Assembly (NCBI GenBank): GCA_029168955.1
Contig: JAPDOI010001709.1
Coordinates: 62,001 to 126,000, forward strand
Length of the DNA: 64,000 bases
Direction: 5' to 3'
From: Aplectana chamaeleonis
Lineage: Eukaryota; Nematoda; Chromadorea; Rhabditida; Cosmocercidae
Under the pieces are notes generated by a model, which was not told the origin of the DNA, made no database searches, and saw only the letters and a list, made by a program, of their open reading frames with translations. Below, piece by piece: positions 1 through 10,421 of this stretch (position 1 is its first letter; every line of letters starts with the position of its first letter). Made by a program: the position numbers and the translations under genes.

Positions 1-278
1 TGACACCATATTTCCCGCGACCAACGACAGCGACGATTCGTATAAAGCATATCGATTTCCATTCAATAATTATGGTAAGCATTGCGTCGTCTCGCTCGTC
101 GCTAGAAGTATGATCCCGGCCTAACGTGGATATGCAGTAACACGAATCCCGCTCCAAAGACTTTCATTCCAGTATTAGCAACTCGATATGGCTCCAGATT
201 AAATGGATATACCTAAGTTTTTTCTAACTCTCTTCGATTTATTTGTCTCTATAACGCATATTTCCGAATACAGCTGTA
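1..278. other. No gene seen
   Basis: AT-rich sequence with no open frame, splice pattern or repeat that I can support. Confidence 0.4.
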
Positions 279-464
279 CAGTGCGTATCAAAACTTTAAA
301 GGCACCCTATTTTCTAACGATACTGAAATCATCAGTTTGTTGTGAGTTTATCCCAGTACAGTATTGAAACACCCTCTTCACACAAACTCAAAAATAATCA
401 TAACGTACACCTCAGTTCTAGAGTTTTTTTTCATTTTCTCCTTGTATCAAAACTATAAAGGCAC
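279..464 (+). repeat. Tc1-type left terminal repeat (outer plus inner direct repeat)
   Basis: After a TA at 277-278 the sequence begins CAGTGCGTATCAAAAC and reaches AAAGGCACC. A second copy of TATCAAAACTATAAAGGCAC closes the segment at 464. This outer/inner layout resembles the IR/DR ends of Tc1-like elements and parallels the termini of the Tc1 elements at 11,553 and 33,819. The matching end, in inverted orientation, lies at 5,404-5,606. No transposase of this family is visible. Confidence 0.55.
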
Positions 465-905
465 TACCGGGATGGCTGCGATTCTTGACGATATATCCAA
501 GCTCAGGGCCCGTAGTAAACCCAAGTCAGCCGAGCGAAGACGGTTGGCGGCACCCGGCTGGCTGTAGCAAGCAATAACGATCGAGGGCTGTGCCTAGTCG
601 TATTGATGCCGGATGCATGCGACGAATTCAGGGTTGGAGTGTTCTGCCAGGGGCTTGATTTTCCCAGAAAACTCATCATATTCACCCTTCGCCAAAGAGT
701 GTGGCCTGTCTCAGGTCCGGAATGTACCAGAACTTCACCAGAAGTTTCTCGGTAATCTGTGGCAGACGTGCAATTATCTTTATTTAATGGAAATCAACGT
801 GAGAATTTTTCGTAATTTTTGGTTTCAGGTTACTCTTTTGATTTATCAGACACATACTACAAGATTCTCCCTTAACTAGTTACCTTTCAAAATCTATCAA
901 AAAGT
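465..905. other. No gene seen
   Basis: Short overlapping frames only (364-567 and 613-879), without homology I recognise. It may be the interior of the Tc1-type element whose end is at 279. Confidence 0.3.
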
Positions 906-2110
906 GTCTCAGAAAATGCATGTGCGCACGCTTCTACGCTTCTTTCAGCAATCGCGCGCGAATCTATTCGCGCCTAGGTCCATTTCCAGCTTCGTGCGAC
1001 TGGCGACGCTATAAAGTGTTTTTCATCCAGGTCTGCAAAAATCGATATGACTGATATGCATGGTTGTGGTCACTAGTAGCGCAACGTGTGAACACCTCCG
1101 TATCGTAGCACACTCACGCCCGCATGCGAAAATTCCTGCACGCGCCTGCGCGTGTATACGCGTACGGATTTGTGCGCCAGTGTATATATGCACACACCTG
1201 CATCGTATACACAAGCACGCAAAACCCACGGAGATCTACGCGCATTCATGCGCGAGCATGTGCAGTCGTACATACGCGTACAAAAATACGAGCACATCCT
1301 TGCGTCCTTGCGTGTGCACATTTGCACTCATGCGCGCAGTGGAAACATGCACACACACACGCATTCATATATATGCGACCACAATCGCCCAATTTCGTTC
1401 ACGAGAGCACGCGTACGTATTTATATTTACACACACGGACGCTCAGTTCTGTCCACAAGAACGGATGCGCTTGCTCAGATGGTTGCGCAGACACCGTCTG
1501 TGCAGTGACACGCCCGCGTAATCACATTTTTTCATCGCAAACATGCGCGCATACTCACGCGCATTATTAGTCAGCAGGGATAGCACTGTTACTTTCCGTT
1601 CTTTACTGTGCGTTGGCGCAAGCTCTGTGCACATATGATATAATTGCGTAAACGCATAAAAAGGACGCCAAGTATTAATGTAATTCTTGTCGACTTTTAA
1701 ACACATGCGCGCGCATATGCACATACACATGCGTATGCAGATGCACATACAATTATCCGCTTTCGAATAATTACCCCTACGTGAACACACACATATCCTC
1801 TCTTCTCTGTATTACCAAATTTACCGTGTTCCTTTGCGTGCTTGTGCAGAGCCAGGGCAGAGACCGCGAGAGAGGGTGGGGAGAACTAGACGCACCATAC
1901 GCTCGCGATAAACAAAAGTGAATGTGACTCCGAAACAAAGGACAGACGCAACTTGCTCGCACTTACGAGCATATTTGCGCAAACACACCAGCTGGCACAA
2001 ACGCGCGTGCACGCACGCGTGTACAAGCACACACTCACACAGAATCGTTCTCAAATGCACACGCGCTGTGACTAACGCTTGCGCGCACACACATACACTA
2101 AGCCAGTCGA
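906..2110. repeat. GCGCAC/CACA low-complexity tract, mostly alternating purine-pyrimidine
   Basis: About 1.2 kb dominated by CAC, GCGCAC, TGTATAC and CATGCGC runs on the + strand. Open frames on both strands arise from the lack of T-rich stop contexts and encode His/Cys/Arg/Thr-biased low-complexity peptides, so I do not call them genes. Part of 1,800-1,950 resembles a repeat also at 30,545-30,695 and, inverted, at 22,760-22,890. A half copy of the hairpin seen at 45,026 occurs near 1,606-1,635. Confidence 0.7.
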
Positions 2111-2231
2111 CAAACAGAAGATGCTCGCGTCTTCCTCGACAGTTTCCGACAGTCGGCGACGCTGCGATAGGCGTAACTCTGAGCGCGATTACTTCGACGA
2201 CCATCGCAACCAGCTTGCGCGCGATTACCTT

Positions 2232-2411
2232 CACGACGTCCTGAAGACGTCATCTAGAGCCCTATCTCTTTTCCACGACGTCCTGATAACGTCATCTTAA
2301 GTCCTGCTGATTTCCACGACGTCCTGCTGACGTCATCTGGAGCCTTACCTACTCTCTACGACGTCATCCTAAGTCCTACAGATTTCGATGTCGTCCTGCT
2401 GACGTCGTCGA
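2232..2411 (+). repeat. Tandem array of about 41-bp units with TGACGTCA-like cores
   Basis: Four to five units carry CGACGTCCTGCTGACGTCAT or variants, beginning near 2,232, 2,273, 2,314, 2,358 and 2,387. The unit ending near 2,338 has the palindrome TGACGTCA, the consensus CREB/ATF bZIP site. Spacers read like AGTCCTGCTGATTT and change most between units. No gene start is evident within 500 bp, so a regulatory role is only a possibility. Confidence 0.6.
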
Positions 2412-2880
2412 AAGGTTTGAATCCCGTGTGTCGGAGCTTTGCGTCTCTTCCCCAAATTTCAGCTCGACTCGTAAGTTACTTCTTTGCAACTTACTATTTA
2501 GGCTGAAAATACTCTCCAGTAGCAGTGCTATTTCGTAGCACTCTAGAATCCGGATGATTATACGAGTCCATCTGATTTCCATCTAATTTTAGGACCTGGC
2601 CAGGTGCCCTCGCCTGTGATCCTAAAACGTGCGTGTCCGCATGCTGAGAGCCGGCTGTCAGGTCAACAGTCTGTCTGATTTAATCAGGCGGACTGGGGGT
2701 TTACTACGGGCCCAGTTTTCCATTCTGCACTGAAGTATGTCATGCTTCGACGTTCGGTACACAGCTTCGGGGATCCAAACGGCTCATTCGTGTGCAAACA
2801 CCAAATCATCAGCAAGTTTGGTCAGTTTATTGTTTGAACGAGCTTTGCAGCGATAGCAATGTTCTGACGAGTTGTTGTGA
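2412..2880. other. No gene seen
   Basis: Unique-looking sequence with no supported coding frame or repeat. Confidence 0.35.
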
Positions 2881-3204
2881 GGCGCTATTCATACCCCTCA
2901 ACGCCAGCACGTCACGCGCTCGCGGAGACTATGAATACTTCAGCGGAGACGCCATGGCGGAGTGGAAAAAAGTGGACTTTGACTTTTCCAAACAAACGAA
3001 TTCTGTGCACGCGTTCACCATCATGGTAACTGAGGATAGTACTGGAATCAAAGCTTATGAAAGGGAAAGAAATTGATGGTGTTTTAATATGCTACAGCGG
3101 AGCGAGTATCAGGTGCGTGCCGCATGACCGTGTCTACAGACTATTCATACTCGAACGCCACGCCTGCGCGTCATGCGCTGGCGTTGAGGAGTATGAATAG
3201 CGCC
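2881..3204 (+). mobile_element. Foldback/MITE family I, copy 1
   Basis: The ends are inverted repeats of about 40 bp: GGCGCTATTCATAC at the left and the reverse complement GTATGAATAGCGCC at the right, extending inwards through CTCAACGCCAGC. No transposase is present. The open frame at 2,792-3,076 overlaps it and is probably fortuitous. A diverged copy in inverted orientation is at 3,714-4,061 and fragments lie at 11,389-11,550 and 13,735-13,770. Confidence 0.7.
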
Positions 3205-3713
3205 TAAGTAGCAATAATTGTGATTGTGTCGAAGTTGAATCAAGTCGAATTTGTATGATCGAGAAGTGTGGCAATCACAGAAATTCCTCCAAATTGAAGA
3301 AATCGGCAAGTCTTCACTCATATGTACGTCACCGCAATTATAATTCGTCGCGTCGTTAAGTTTGTAGTGTTTAATGATATAGTGTGCCGTGTCATGACGG
3401 TAGCGTTTCACAGGAAGCGTGCACCGAGCCATAAGAAGTGGGAAACGCTCAGCGAGCGGCGAGTGCAGCGTCGTGGAAAATAAGCTAGACACCGTCGATT
3501 GCTTGTGCGCTTTCTGGGAAATAGCGTTCTTTTCAGAATGTGCGCAGAGTTCTTGAAGGTGATTAGCGTAGCATGGAAAGCGTGCGCCACGTCATAGCTC
3601 ACCGTTTGCAGCGTGCGCGCTTTTTAGAGAGTACGTAGCTCTCAACAGGAAATGTACTGCGCGACAGAGTAGCGAAAGTAAGAAGCGCTTTGTTTAGAGC
3701 GTACCCAGAGTCT
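3205..3713. other. No gene seen between two family I copies
   Basis: No coding pattern. Motifs such as GCGTGCGCGC and TAGCG recall family I, so this may be decayed material of the same kind. Confidence 0.3.
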
Positions 3714-4061
3714 TGGCGCTATTCATATTCCCTAACGCAAGCGTGGCACGCTCGTGACGCGCTGGCTTGGCGCTGAAGTATGAATGGCCTGACGACACTC
3801 TCGCTCCGCCATACCGGCAACGGCCATAACGACTTTTTCATCATTTTCATGATCATTCCATCAACAATTCCATTCCATTTTATGATATTTGATTCCATTT
3901 CTATCCTCTGCTATCGTGATGGTAGAGGCGTGTTCAGAATTAGCTTGTTTGAAAAAGTTGAGGCCCACTTCTCTCCGCTCTGCCATGGCGTCGCCGCTGG
4001 AGTATTTATAGTCTTCGCAAGCGCGGCACGCGCATAAAGCGCTCTGAGAAATGAGTAGCGC
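3714..4061 (-). mobile_element. Foldback/MITE family I, copy 2 (inverted)
   Basis: On the minus strand it follows copy 1 through the segments containing GACGCCATGGC, AACAAGCTAATTCTG and GGAATCAAA. The + strand left end is GGCGCTATTCATATTCC. The right end, ATGAGTAGCGC, is more diverged. Confidence 0.65.
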
Positions 4062-4226
4062 TTGGTAACAAGCGTGCGACGCGTGTTTGCGAACGGATAG
4101 CGCACCTTTCGCTGGATGCTGAACATTGGAAATGATAAATTCAAGTGAACATGTGCATCCTAATAAGCCACGTGTTGATAACCATAATATCAAGCTACGT
4201 TGTGATGCTTATCACTGTGTTAAAAC

Positions 4227-5400
4227 TTGTCATCGTTTTTAAGCAAGAATGAGCCGTCCGGATTCCCGAAGCTGTATATCCTTCCTCTCATGCTTCTACC
4301 TGCTACCCTTCTACGTGGGTCAATGTTCACTACTGCAGGAGAGGCCCATATGGAAATGACGCATGCAGATGGACACCCCAACACAGATGATTGTGCACAC
4401 CGAGCTGTTCCTAGACTGATGTCGAAACATATCAGGGTTCTTTTGCGGTCATATAAGAAGAAACATAAAGATGGAATGCCGGGGAAGGTAATCCTCGCGC
4501 AGGAAAAGATGATTGGTGTTTGATTGTCAAACTTCGAGAACAGCTTCGCAGAGGTGCAAAACGTTTTCTAGCCAAATTACTCCAAGACGCCCATCTCGAG
4601 GTCTGTAGAACGTAACGAAAACATATCAAGAGACTACAGGAAAGCAGGGTGCTCCAATTCCAGAGCGTATACGGACTACTCGAACGCACCTTACTAGAAG
4701 TAACACAGCTGCAGAATTGGTGAAGATGTGCATCTTTGAACTTGATCTCGTTCTTGTAATAACCCAACACATTTTCGATATAAGAATATCTGTTTCGGCA
4801 GTAGACGTCGACAAACTTCTTTCTACTACCGGAACAGATATTCTGTTGTAGAAAATCTGTTGGGTTTTTACCAGAACTAGAGCAGGTTCGAAGATGTGCA
4901 TCTTCACCAATTGTGCAGCTATGTTAATTCTAGTAAGATGCGTTCGAGTCGTCCTTATGAACTCTCGAAATGAAGCAGCTAGCTGTCCTGAAGCCTCTGG
5001 AGATGTTTTCGTGACGTACGATAGAGCTCGAGATGGGTGTCTCGGTGGAATGCGGCTAGAGAACGTTGTGGACCTTTGCGAATCTGCTCGTGTTACTCGA
5101 CAATCAACCACCAATCATACTCATCTTCCCAAGAATCACATTTCTTTTCATTGCGTCTTAATGTCCCCTCTTGGATTCACGAGATAAACCACAGATATGC
5201 CTCGACATCAGCGAAAAAACAGCCCGGTTCTGCACAATATCCTGTCTTGCAGTATCCACCTTCATGAGCCACTTCCCTATGAGCTTCTTCTGTAATGAGC
5301 ATCAAACCACGTGGAATAGTAGCAGGTAGAAGCAAGACATACTTCACTGAAGAACGGAGAACCGAAAACGGGCATATCGCCAAATACTGCAGATATTCAT
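4227..5400. repeat. 1.2-kb imperfect inverted duplication
   Basis: Two arms of about 580 bp mirror each other around position 4,812. Outer parts (about 4,255-4,440 against 5,184-5,369) share CTTCTACCTGCTAC and GCTGATGTCGA-like stretches. Middle parts share TCTAGCC and CCCATCTCGAG. The inner arms (4,663-4,806 against 4,818-4,963) are closest. The arms keep a matching reading frame with mainly third-position differences in places (RKHIKRLQES against RKHLQRLQDS), suggesting that a coding fragment was duplicated head to head and then decayed. Confidence 0.65.
5177..5383 (-). pseudogene. Small Cys-containing ORF, possible exon fragment
   Basis: I do not recognise this gene. On the minus strand the frame has a hydrophobic stretch (KYVLLLPATIPRG) that could be the core of a signal peptide, followed by a short Cys-rich segment GYCKTGYCAEPGC and a stop. 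It lies in the right arm of the inverted duplication. The mirrored + strand copy (ORF at 4,227-4,523) keeps LLPATLLRG and EAHMEMTHADG but has lost most of the cysteines. No proper ATG precedes the frame; TATCTGCAG at about 5,387-5,395 could be a splice acceptor. It could be an exon of a secreted protein, a transposon ORF fragment or chance. Confidence that it is expressed is low. Confidence 0.25.
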
Positions 5401-5403
5401 ATG

Positions 5404-5606
5404 GTGCCTTTATAGTTTTGATACAGGATGAAAATGAAAAACTCTAAAAAAGTGCTCGTATTGAGAACTAAAGGGGAAGGTATGATGAAGACTGAGTTCT
5501 TAGGAGTAGTTTCCTTTGTTATCGTACTTGGCTCATCTCAAAACAAACCGTGAGTTTCAGTATCTTTAGAAAATAGGGTGCCCTTATAGTTCTGATAAGC
5601 ACTGTT
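5404..5606 (-). repeat. Tc1-type right terminal repeat
   Basis: Read on the minus strand it begins CAGTGCTTATCAGAAC, continues through GGGCACCCTATTTTCTAA, and ends with an inner copy GTATCAAAACTATAAAGGCA. It matches 279-464 in inverted orientation, so both may belong to one 5.3-kb element filled with other insertions. It ends only 113 bp before the start codon of receptor gene 1. Confidence 0.55.
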
Positions 5607-5710
5607 TCTGGAGATCGATGCTTCACTCTGTGTTCACACTATATTCCAATGTGAGGGAGTTCTTCTCTTACCGCCTGCTTGTATCGTCCCATCATTCTGA
5701 ATCCGTCACT

Positions 5711-5719
5711 CCATTTCAG
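5711..5719 (+). promoter_or_regulatory. Splice acceptor directly before the start codon (probable trans-splice site)
   Basis: CCATTTCAG immediately precedes the ATG at 5,720. Gene 2 has ACATTTCAG in the same place. In nematodes this layout is typical of spliced-leader acceptance close to the start codon. A cis-spliced upstream exon cannot be excluded by eye. Confidence 0.55.
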
Positions 5720-8468
5720 ATGATATTTGACGCCTTGTTCATTTTACATCTAGTGGTCTACATCACCTCCGCGGCCATAAACTCTCTACTCTTATTCACT
5801 TACTTCATGCGGCCTCTAAAGATAAACACTTCGAAATACTTCATTCCAATCACTGCCATACAGAATATTGTTTATTCACTATGCAGCGCGATCCTTGTCC
5901 CGGTGGGAAAAATGAAAATTGCCAAGATCGCTAGAAAAAAATAAAACGAGTCTTTCAGAGAGCTGTATCGTGGAATTTTTGTTGGGTGATGGCTTCCTCT
6001 GGCGTGTTAGATACATCTGGGCTCAGCCAGTGTCTGTTGGAACTGCTTTTCTTGGTTTTCCTTATGTCGATTTTGACGATCGCGAACAGTTTTGTTCATA
6101 GGTACCTTCAGATTTGCAGGTGAGTATCTACGTTCTCATGTTACATATTTTCACACGAAAATCACCTTTCGAAAGGTGGAACCTTTTATTGTAGTGACAA
6201 CTTATGTCGATGACATCATACATTTCTGTGGGTAAAGGGGGATACATTAGACAATTTGCGGTGTGCCCGACCGAGCACACAAATTTCGCGCGAAGAGGGC
6301 TATAAAGTGCGTTTGAATGGGCATGTCGGCCAGCGTGGTCCGCGCGCGTGTCGAGCGGGCGTCGCGTCAGACCTTTTGCCGTAATCATCTATTATTTTCG
6401 TTTTCTGTGCTATTTGTGAGGTTTTGTTAACGGAAGGCGAGGTTGACCTCGTTTTGGTAGAGGGGGGACAGCGCGACCGCGGTGCCCATTTTCAGCTCTG
6501 AATATTTTCTCGTTCTTATCACTAAAGTGGTTTCGAAAGCTGTTCCATGCAAGCATTATTTTGCAGGGAAACTAGGGTTCCACGTATTTTTTTAATATTG
6601 AATTTCTGCAGTTTTGTACAGAAACATTTCGGGCAATTTGGCCTTCTCAAATGCCACATTCTCTTTGCGCAGCACTTATCCTAGTCCCGAAGATGCGCTA
6701 CAAAAAGCAGTGCACATGTAATGAAAATGTATTTCAAATATACAGTGTGTCATTTCAGCTGAAAAGCAACGTGTTGGTGAACTTTGCTCGTACCCAGGAA
6801 CTCGGATTCTGATCATTAGCTCCTCCGCAAATTTTCAGGCACACTTTCGTTGGTCTCTATTCGTCCCCTAAAGGACTTTTGGTGATATTTGCCGTGAATG
6901 CTCTGATTGTTGTCAATTGGAGTGTACACCTTTATTTTGATATTTGGCCCACTGACGAGCTCATCGATTACTTAGCTCAGCCGATGTTAGAACATTTTCG
7001 AATCCAATTGCACACAGCTGGTTCTGCTGTTATATGCGTAAAGGTAAGTTATCATTAATTAGTACATTTGTATAGCTCCCGTGCAGTCCGTAGTTGCAGG
7101 CAAGCGCCGCTGCATTACGGGCTCGAAGATATGCGTACTGGGACGATGATTACTCGTGCTGAATCCCGTGGTTTTCGAGCCGCGCGCTGCAACAACGTTT
7201 GTCTGCAACTGTGCACGAAGGTTTCATTCCATCAGGGGCAATAGGAGGATGGTTGACTTTCAGCCAGAATTCAAGTGGTACTTAATAGTTCTCAATATTG
7301 ATTCGATACTTACACTGTCGTCATTGGGCGTTGTCGGCATCATTTGTGCAATGAAAATCAATGGGACGCTGAAAAAGGCTTCACTAAGCAGCCAAACGAA
7401 GGTCATGCAGCGCCGAATCAACAACCTCATGATAGTCCAGGTAAGGTCGATGTCCATCGAGTAGGAAGCCGCGTCTAGAAATTGGGCGCGAAATCATTCA
7501 ATCAATAGCTATCCTCTCTCCGTTTTTCCATCTGCAATTTTTCCCGCCAAGCAGCGTCGCGTCTTCCTCCCATCCAGTCATTGACGATACGAAGTTTCTC
7601 CTATTAATATGTAGAAGTCGCCATAAAACAAGAAAAGTAGGAGGCAGGACGCGAGGTCTGTGTGGCAGAAGCGAAATCAGGCTTCAGCACAAGTTGCGGG
7701 TTCTCCGATGAAATTTTGAAAGACTTAGGTGTCATGGTTGAAAGCCCATTCTTTGAAGATTGGGGGTAATGAGAAGCTTACAGCTAGTGACGGGCTCACT
7801 GAGAAGAAGTGTTAGCTAGAGGGATTGTGCAGAATCCCCAGCGGATCACCTGGTATTTCAAAAATAACACGCAACCAATGACGCGGATCAGAAGCTGTAG
7901 AGATTAGGTCGTTCGTGATCTTCAGTGGGTGAGTCGGGACGATTTTACGCTAAACAAAGTCATACGACACATAGAAATCACCTATCTTCTCGCTTGAGTG
8001 ATATGTTTCCCTCGTAGATGTGTGGCGGCTTGCGAACCGAACAGTACGGTTTTCGTGGAAATTTTCAGCAAGCTAATCAGTTGCGGTATCATAGCAGGAG
8101 TCAAACTGGAATCTGGCACTGCTTCTCCGATAACTTAGTTCGAGTACACAAAAAATGACTCCACTTTTTTACAGACCGCTTGTCCCGCTCTTTTTCTACA
8201 AGCGCCAACGCTAGCACAGTATGTTGTTATGTACATGGGTATCACTACTAGTACTGCCGCAGTCTATTGCAGTAGCATTCTGTGGATGTTATTTCCCCTA
8301 TGCAGTCCCCTTATTACAATCGCTTTTCTCAAAGAGTATCGGAGCTTTTTTCTCAGAAAGCTAGGCCTCGAAACAACCAGAGAGTTTGTCTTCGTAGCAG
8401 ATATCATCACACGGACGAGGGTATCTGCAATCAGCTCTCAGCAACTGCCTTACAGAGGGATGCATTAA
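5720..8468 (+). CDS. Str-superfamily seven-transmembrane chemoreceptor, gene 1
   Basis: This encodes a predicted G-protein-coupled chemosensory receptor of the nematode Str superfamily (Str/Srd/Srj-like), expected in sensory-neuron membranes; its ligand is unknown. Five exons: 5720-5902, 5959-6119, 6839-7043, 7264-7440, 8175-8468. Introns are 56, 719, 220 and 734 bp with GT...CAG borders and phases 0, 2, 0, 0. The open product is 339 aa, normal for the family. TM1 lies near residues 5-27, TM2 near 44-61, TM3 near 86-105 followed by FVHRYLQIC (the family's xYRYL motif), TM4 near 127-147, TM5 near 189-213, TM6 and TM7 near 250-297, ending SPLITIAFLKEYRSFFLRK. The start was chosen because the ATG follows an acceptor and puts TM1 near the N-terminus. 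Gene 2 at 48,390 matches exon by exon. Intron 4 carries a repeat fragment at 7,483-7,590. The exact subfamily is uncertain. Confidence 0.85.
7483..7590 (+). repeat. Partial hairpin repeat inside receptor gene 1 intron 4
   Basis: AATTTTTCCCGCCAAGCAGC and the following GACGATA match the loop and right arm of the hairpin element at 60,985-61,132. The left arm is strongly decayed. Confidence 0.55.
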
Positions 8469-8523
8469 ATAACTTCATGATTAGTTTTACTATGGAATTT
8501 TGATGTCGTTGAATTTCCTTTCA

Positions 8524-8529
8524 AATAAA
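8524..8529 (+). terminator. Polyadenylation signal AATAAA of receptor gene 1
   Basis: AATAAA lies 56 bp past the TAA stop, a suitable distance for a nematode 3' UTR. Confidence 0.55.
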
Positions 8530-9102
8530 TTGTCGGATGAGCTACCAAGTTACACAAAAAATCAAGCACGGAAGACGATACACTACAATAACTTTTCTTA
8601 TTGAAAATGATGGAAAAAATCGAATAGCAGATGTTTGTTATTAGTATTTGTCCAGGTTACAATCTTGGAGAGCTAGGGCTTCCGAATATGTAGCTCCGGA
8701 GACCCAGTGTTCATTCCGTGGATGTGGCGAACACAAAGTCCGTTGATCACGTGCGGAGCATTTGTCGTGGTTAGTTCCCAGTAACCTGAATTTATGAGGG
8801 AGTACATTTTGCGATACAACCACTAAGTCAGGCTACTTTCGTGTTTACCTGGAAACACGATTGATGCTATCCATGTTGAAGTGATGCACTGTTTTGTAGT
8901 TTTATGGAGAGTCTTGGATCTTCTACATTGTGAAATCACTATTGTGGAGAACGGCAGTCGGCTATAGCTCAGAAAAGAAAAAAGTAATCATGTGGCAGGT
9001 GCCGTCGAGACGTTCGCTGACTCAACTGCCTACTATTTGCTGCTCGAAACTGCTATACCAAAATATCTCTATAAGGTGATCTATTTCGATCGCTGCATTT
9101 CC
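8530..9102. other. No gene seen
   Basis: Downstream flank of receptor gene 1 with no coding pattern or clear repeat. Confidence 0.35.
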
Positions 9103-9588
9103 ATATGGCTCTGTGGTTAAAGGCATCGTACGCGCTGAAAACCACCCACCGTTTTTTGAGTTTGAATCATTGGTTGAGCCCGCCTGAGAACGTGGGTAGA
9201 GTTTCTCGGGTCACCGACGCATCATTGGGAAGACATGGGTGATCGAATGCCTCGAATTCCACCAAAAGCCCCTCTGACAGCCATGTGGCATAAAATGAGA
9301 GAGAAAGAAGGTTTTCAACAAACGATATCGCGTAAATGAGTGGAAGTTGATGTATTATTTGTTGTTAAGCTACCTTCTTTTCTCATTTGAGGCCACATGG
9401 CTGTCGGGAGGCCAGCCTCTTTTGGTGGAATTCGAGGCATTCGACCTCCCATACCTTCCCAATGATGCGTCCGGGACCAGACAAACTCTACCCACGTGCT
9501 CAGGCGGGCCCAGCTAATGATTCAAACTCAAGAAATGATGGGTGGTTTTCAGCGCGTACGATGCCTTTAAATACAGCTAAAGAATGTT
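9103..9588. mobile_element. SINE-like unit in inverted duplicate (foldback)
   Basis: Two arms of about 210 bp mirror each other around 9,345. Each reads GGCATCGTACGCGCTGAAAA, then GAGTTTGAATCATT and later GGTCGAATGCC-like stretches. The first 75 bases look tRNA-like, with a box-A-like TGGCTCTGTGGTT followed by a box-B-like GAGTTTGAATC, as in tRNA-derived SINEs. A third, single copy is at 58,022-58,195. No reverse transcriptase is encoded. It could instead be an ordinary foldback MITE. Confidence 0.5.
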
Positions 9589-10417
9589 TCAGTGGTTATT
9601 TTGAATCGTTCTGTTTTACTCTTGTAAATGCACATACCTGACACATCTAGGGTGGCATTTGATATCTGATTCTCAGATTTCTCCGGCACTAAATCTGGCC
9701 AATGGGGTAATGATAAAGTTTTCACCAAACAACCTGACCCGGTTGAGCAAGCCATATTTCGGATTTGTCTTTCAATTTGATTGTTGTGCTCATCATTTGT
9801 TAAAGGGTAGTTTCACCCTAATGAATGGGGATTATGCTTCAGCCAGTGAAATTCTAAAAATCAGATGGATGTAGCCTATCCCCCTCATTTCCAGTCGTGC
9901 GAAGTGAAGCGTATCGGGCTTACCATGTTGAAGTTTTTTATCTTATATTCTGCCATGACCGACCGCTCCGTTGCTTGCTCGGACTCAAATGGGCGAGATA
10001 GGGTTTACTTGCGTATAATGGTCATAATCCAGAAAAAGGCTCGAATAGGTACGGTAAACAACATGATTCAGTCCACAGACCACACCAAAGATCTCTAGTG
10101 TATTACAGCTCTGAGCATGTTTCAGAGGAGTGATTTCATCAACATGCTTGAGATGGAAGGTCCCGAGTGCATGCCGCCATATCGCAGGAACGTCACTCGC
10201 ATCCCACTTGCGAATGAGAGACGCGGCACCACTTGTCAGCTTGCAATGAAATGCAGATTGCGCTCCGAGCTGCAGAGACCCAGGTTACGCGTACCAGCAA
10301 AACCGTTCGGCATTGTCTGTCCATCTTGGTGGCTTGCTCGTGAACACGGAAGAGGTAAAGTTTTCGGGACCCTCGTGTTCATGTGTAATTTAGCTGTGAC
10401 GCCAACAACCGAATCGC
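9589..10417. other. No gene; one dispersed repeat fragment
   Basis: About 9,896-9,990 (CTTACCATG then GCCATGACCGACCGCTCCG) resembles 18,428-18,530. The frame open from 10,117 runs into the MITE at 10,422 and is not supported as a gene. Confidence 0.35.
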
Positions 10418-10421
10418 TTAA

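Noticed and set aside
1060..1570. Overlapping open frames of 118-153 codons on the + strand and others on the minus strand
   Set aside because: They lie in the GCGCAC/CACA low-complexity tract, are open in several frames at once and encode compositionally biased peptides.
2792..3076. 94-codon + frame
   Set aside because: It overlaps a family I foldback and is not preserved in the inverted copy at 3,714-4,061.
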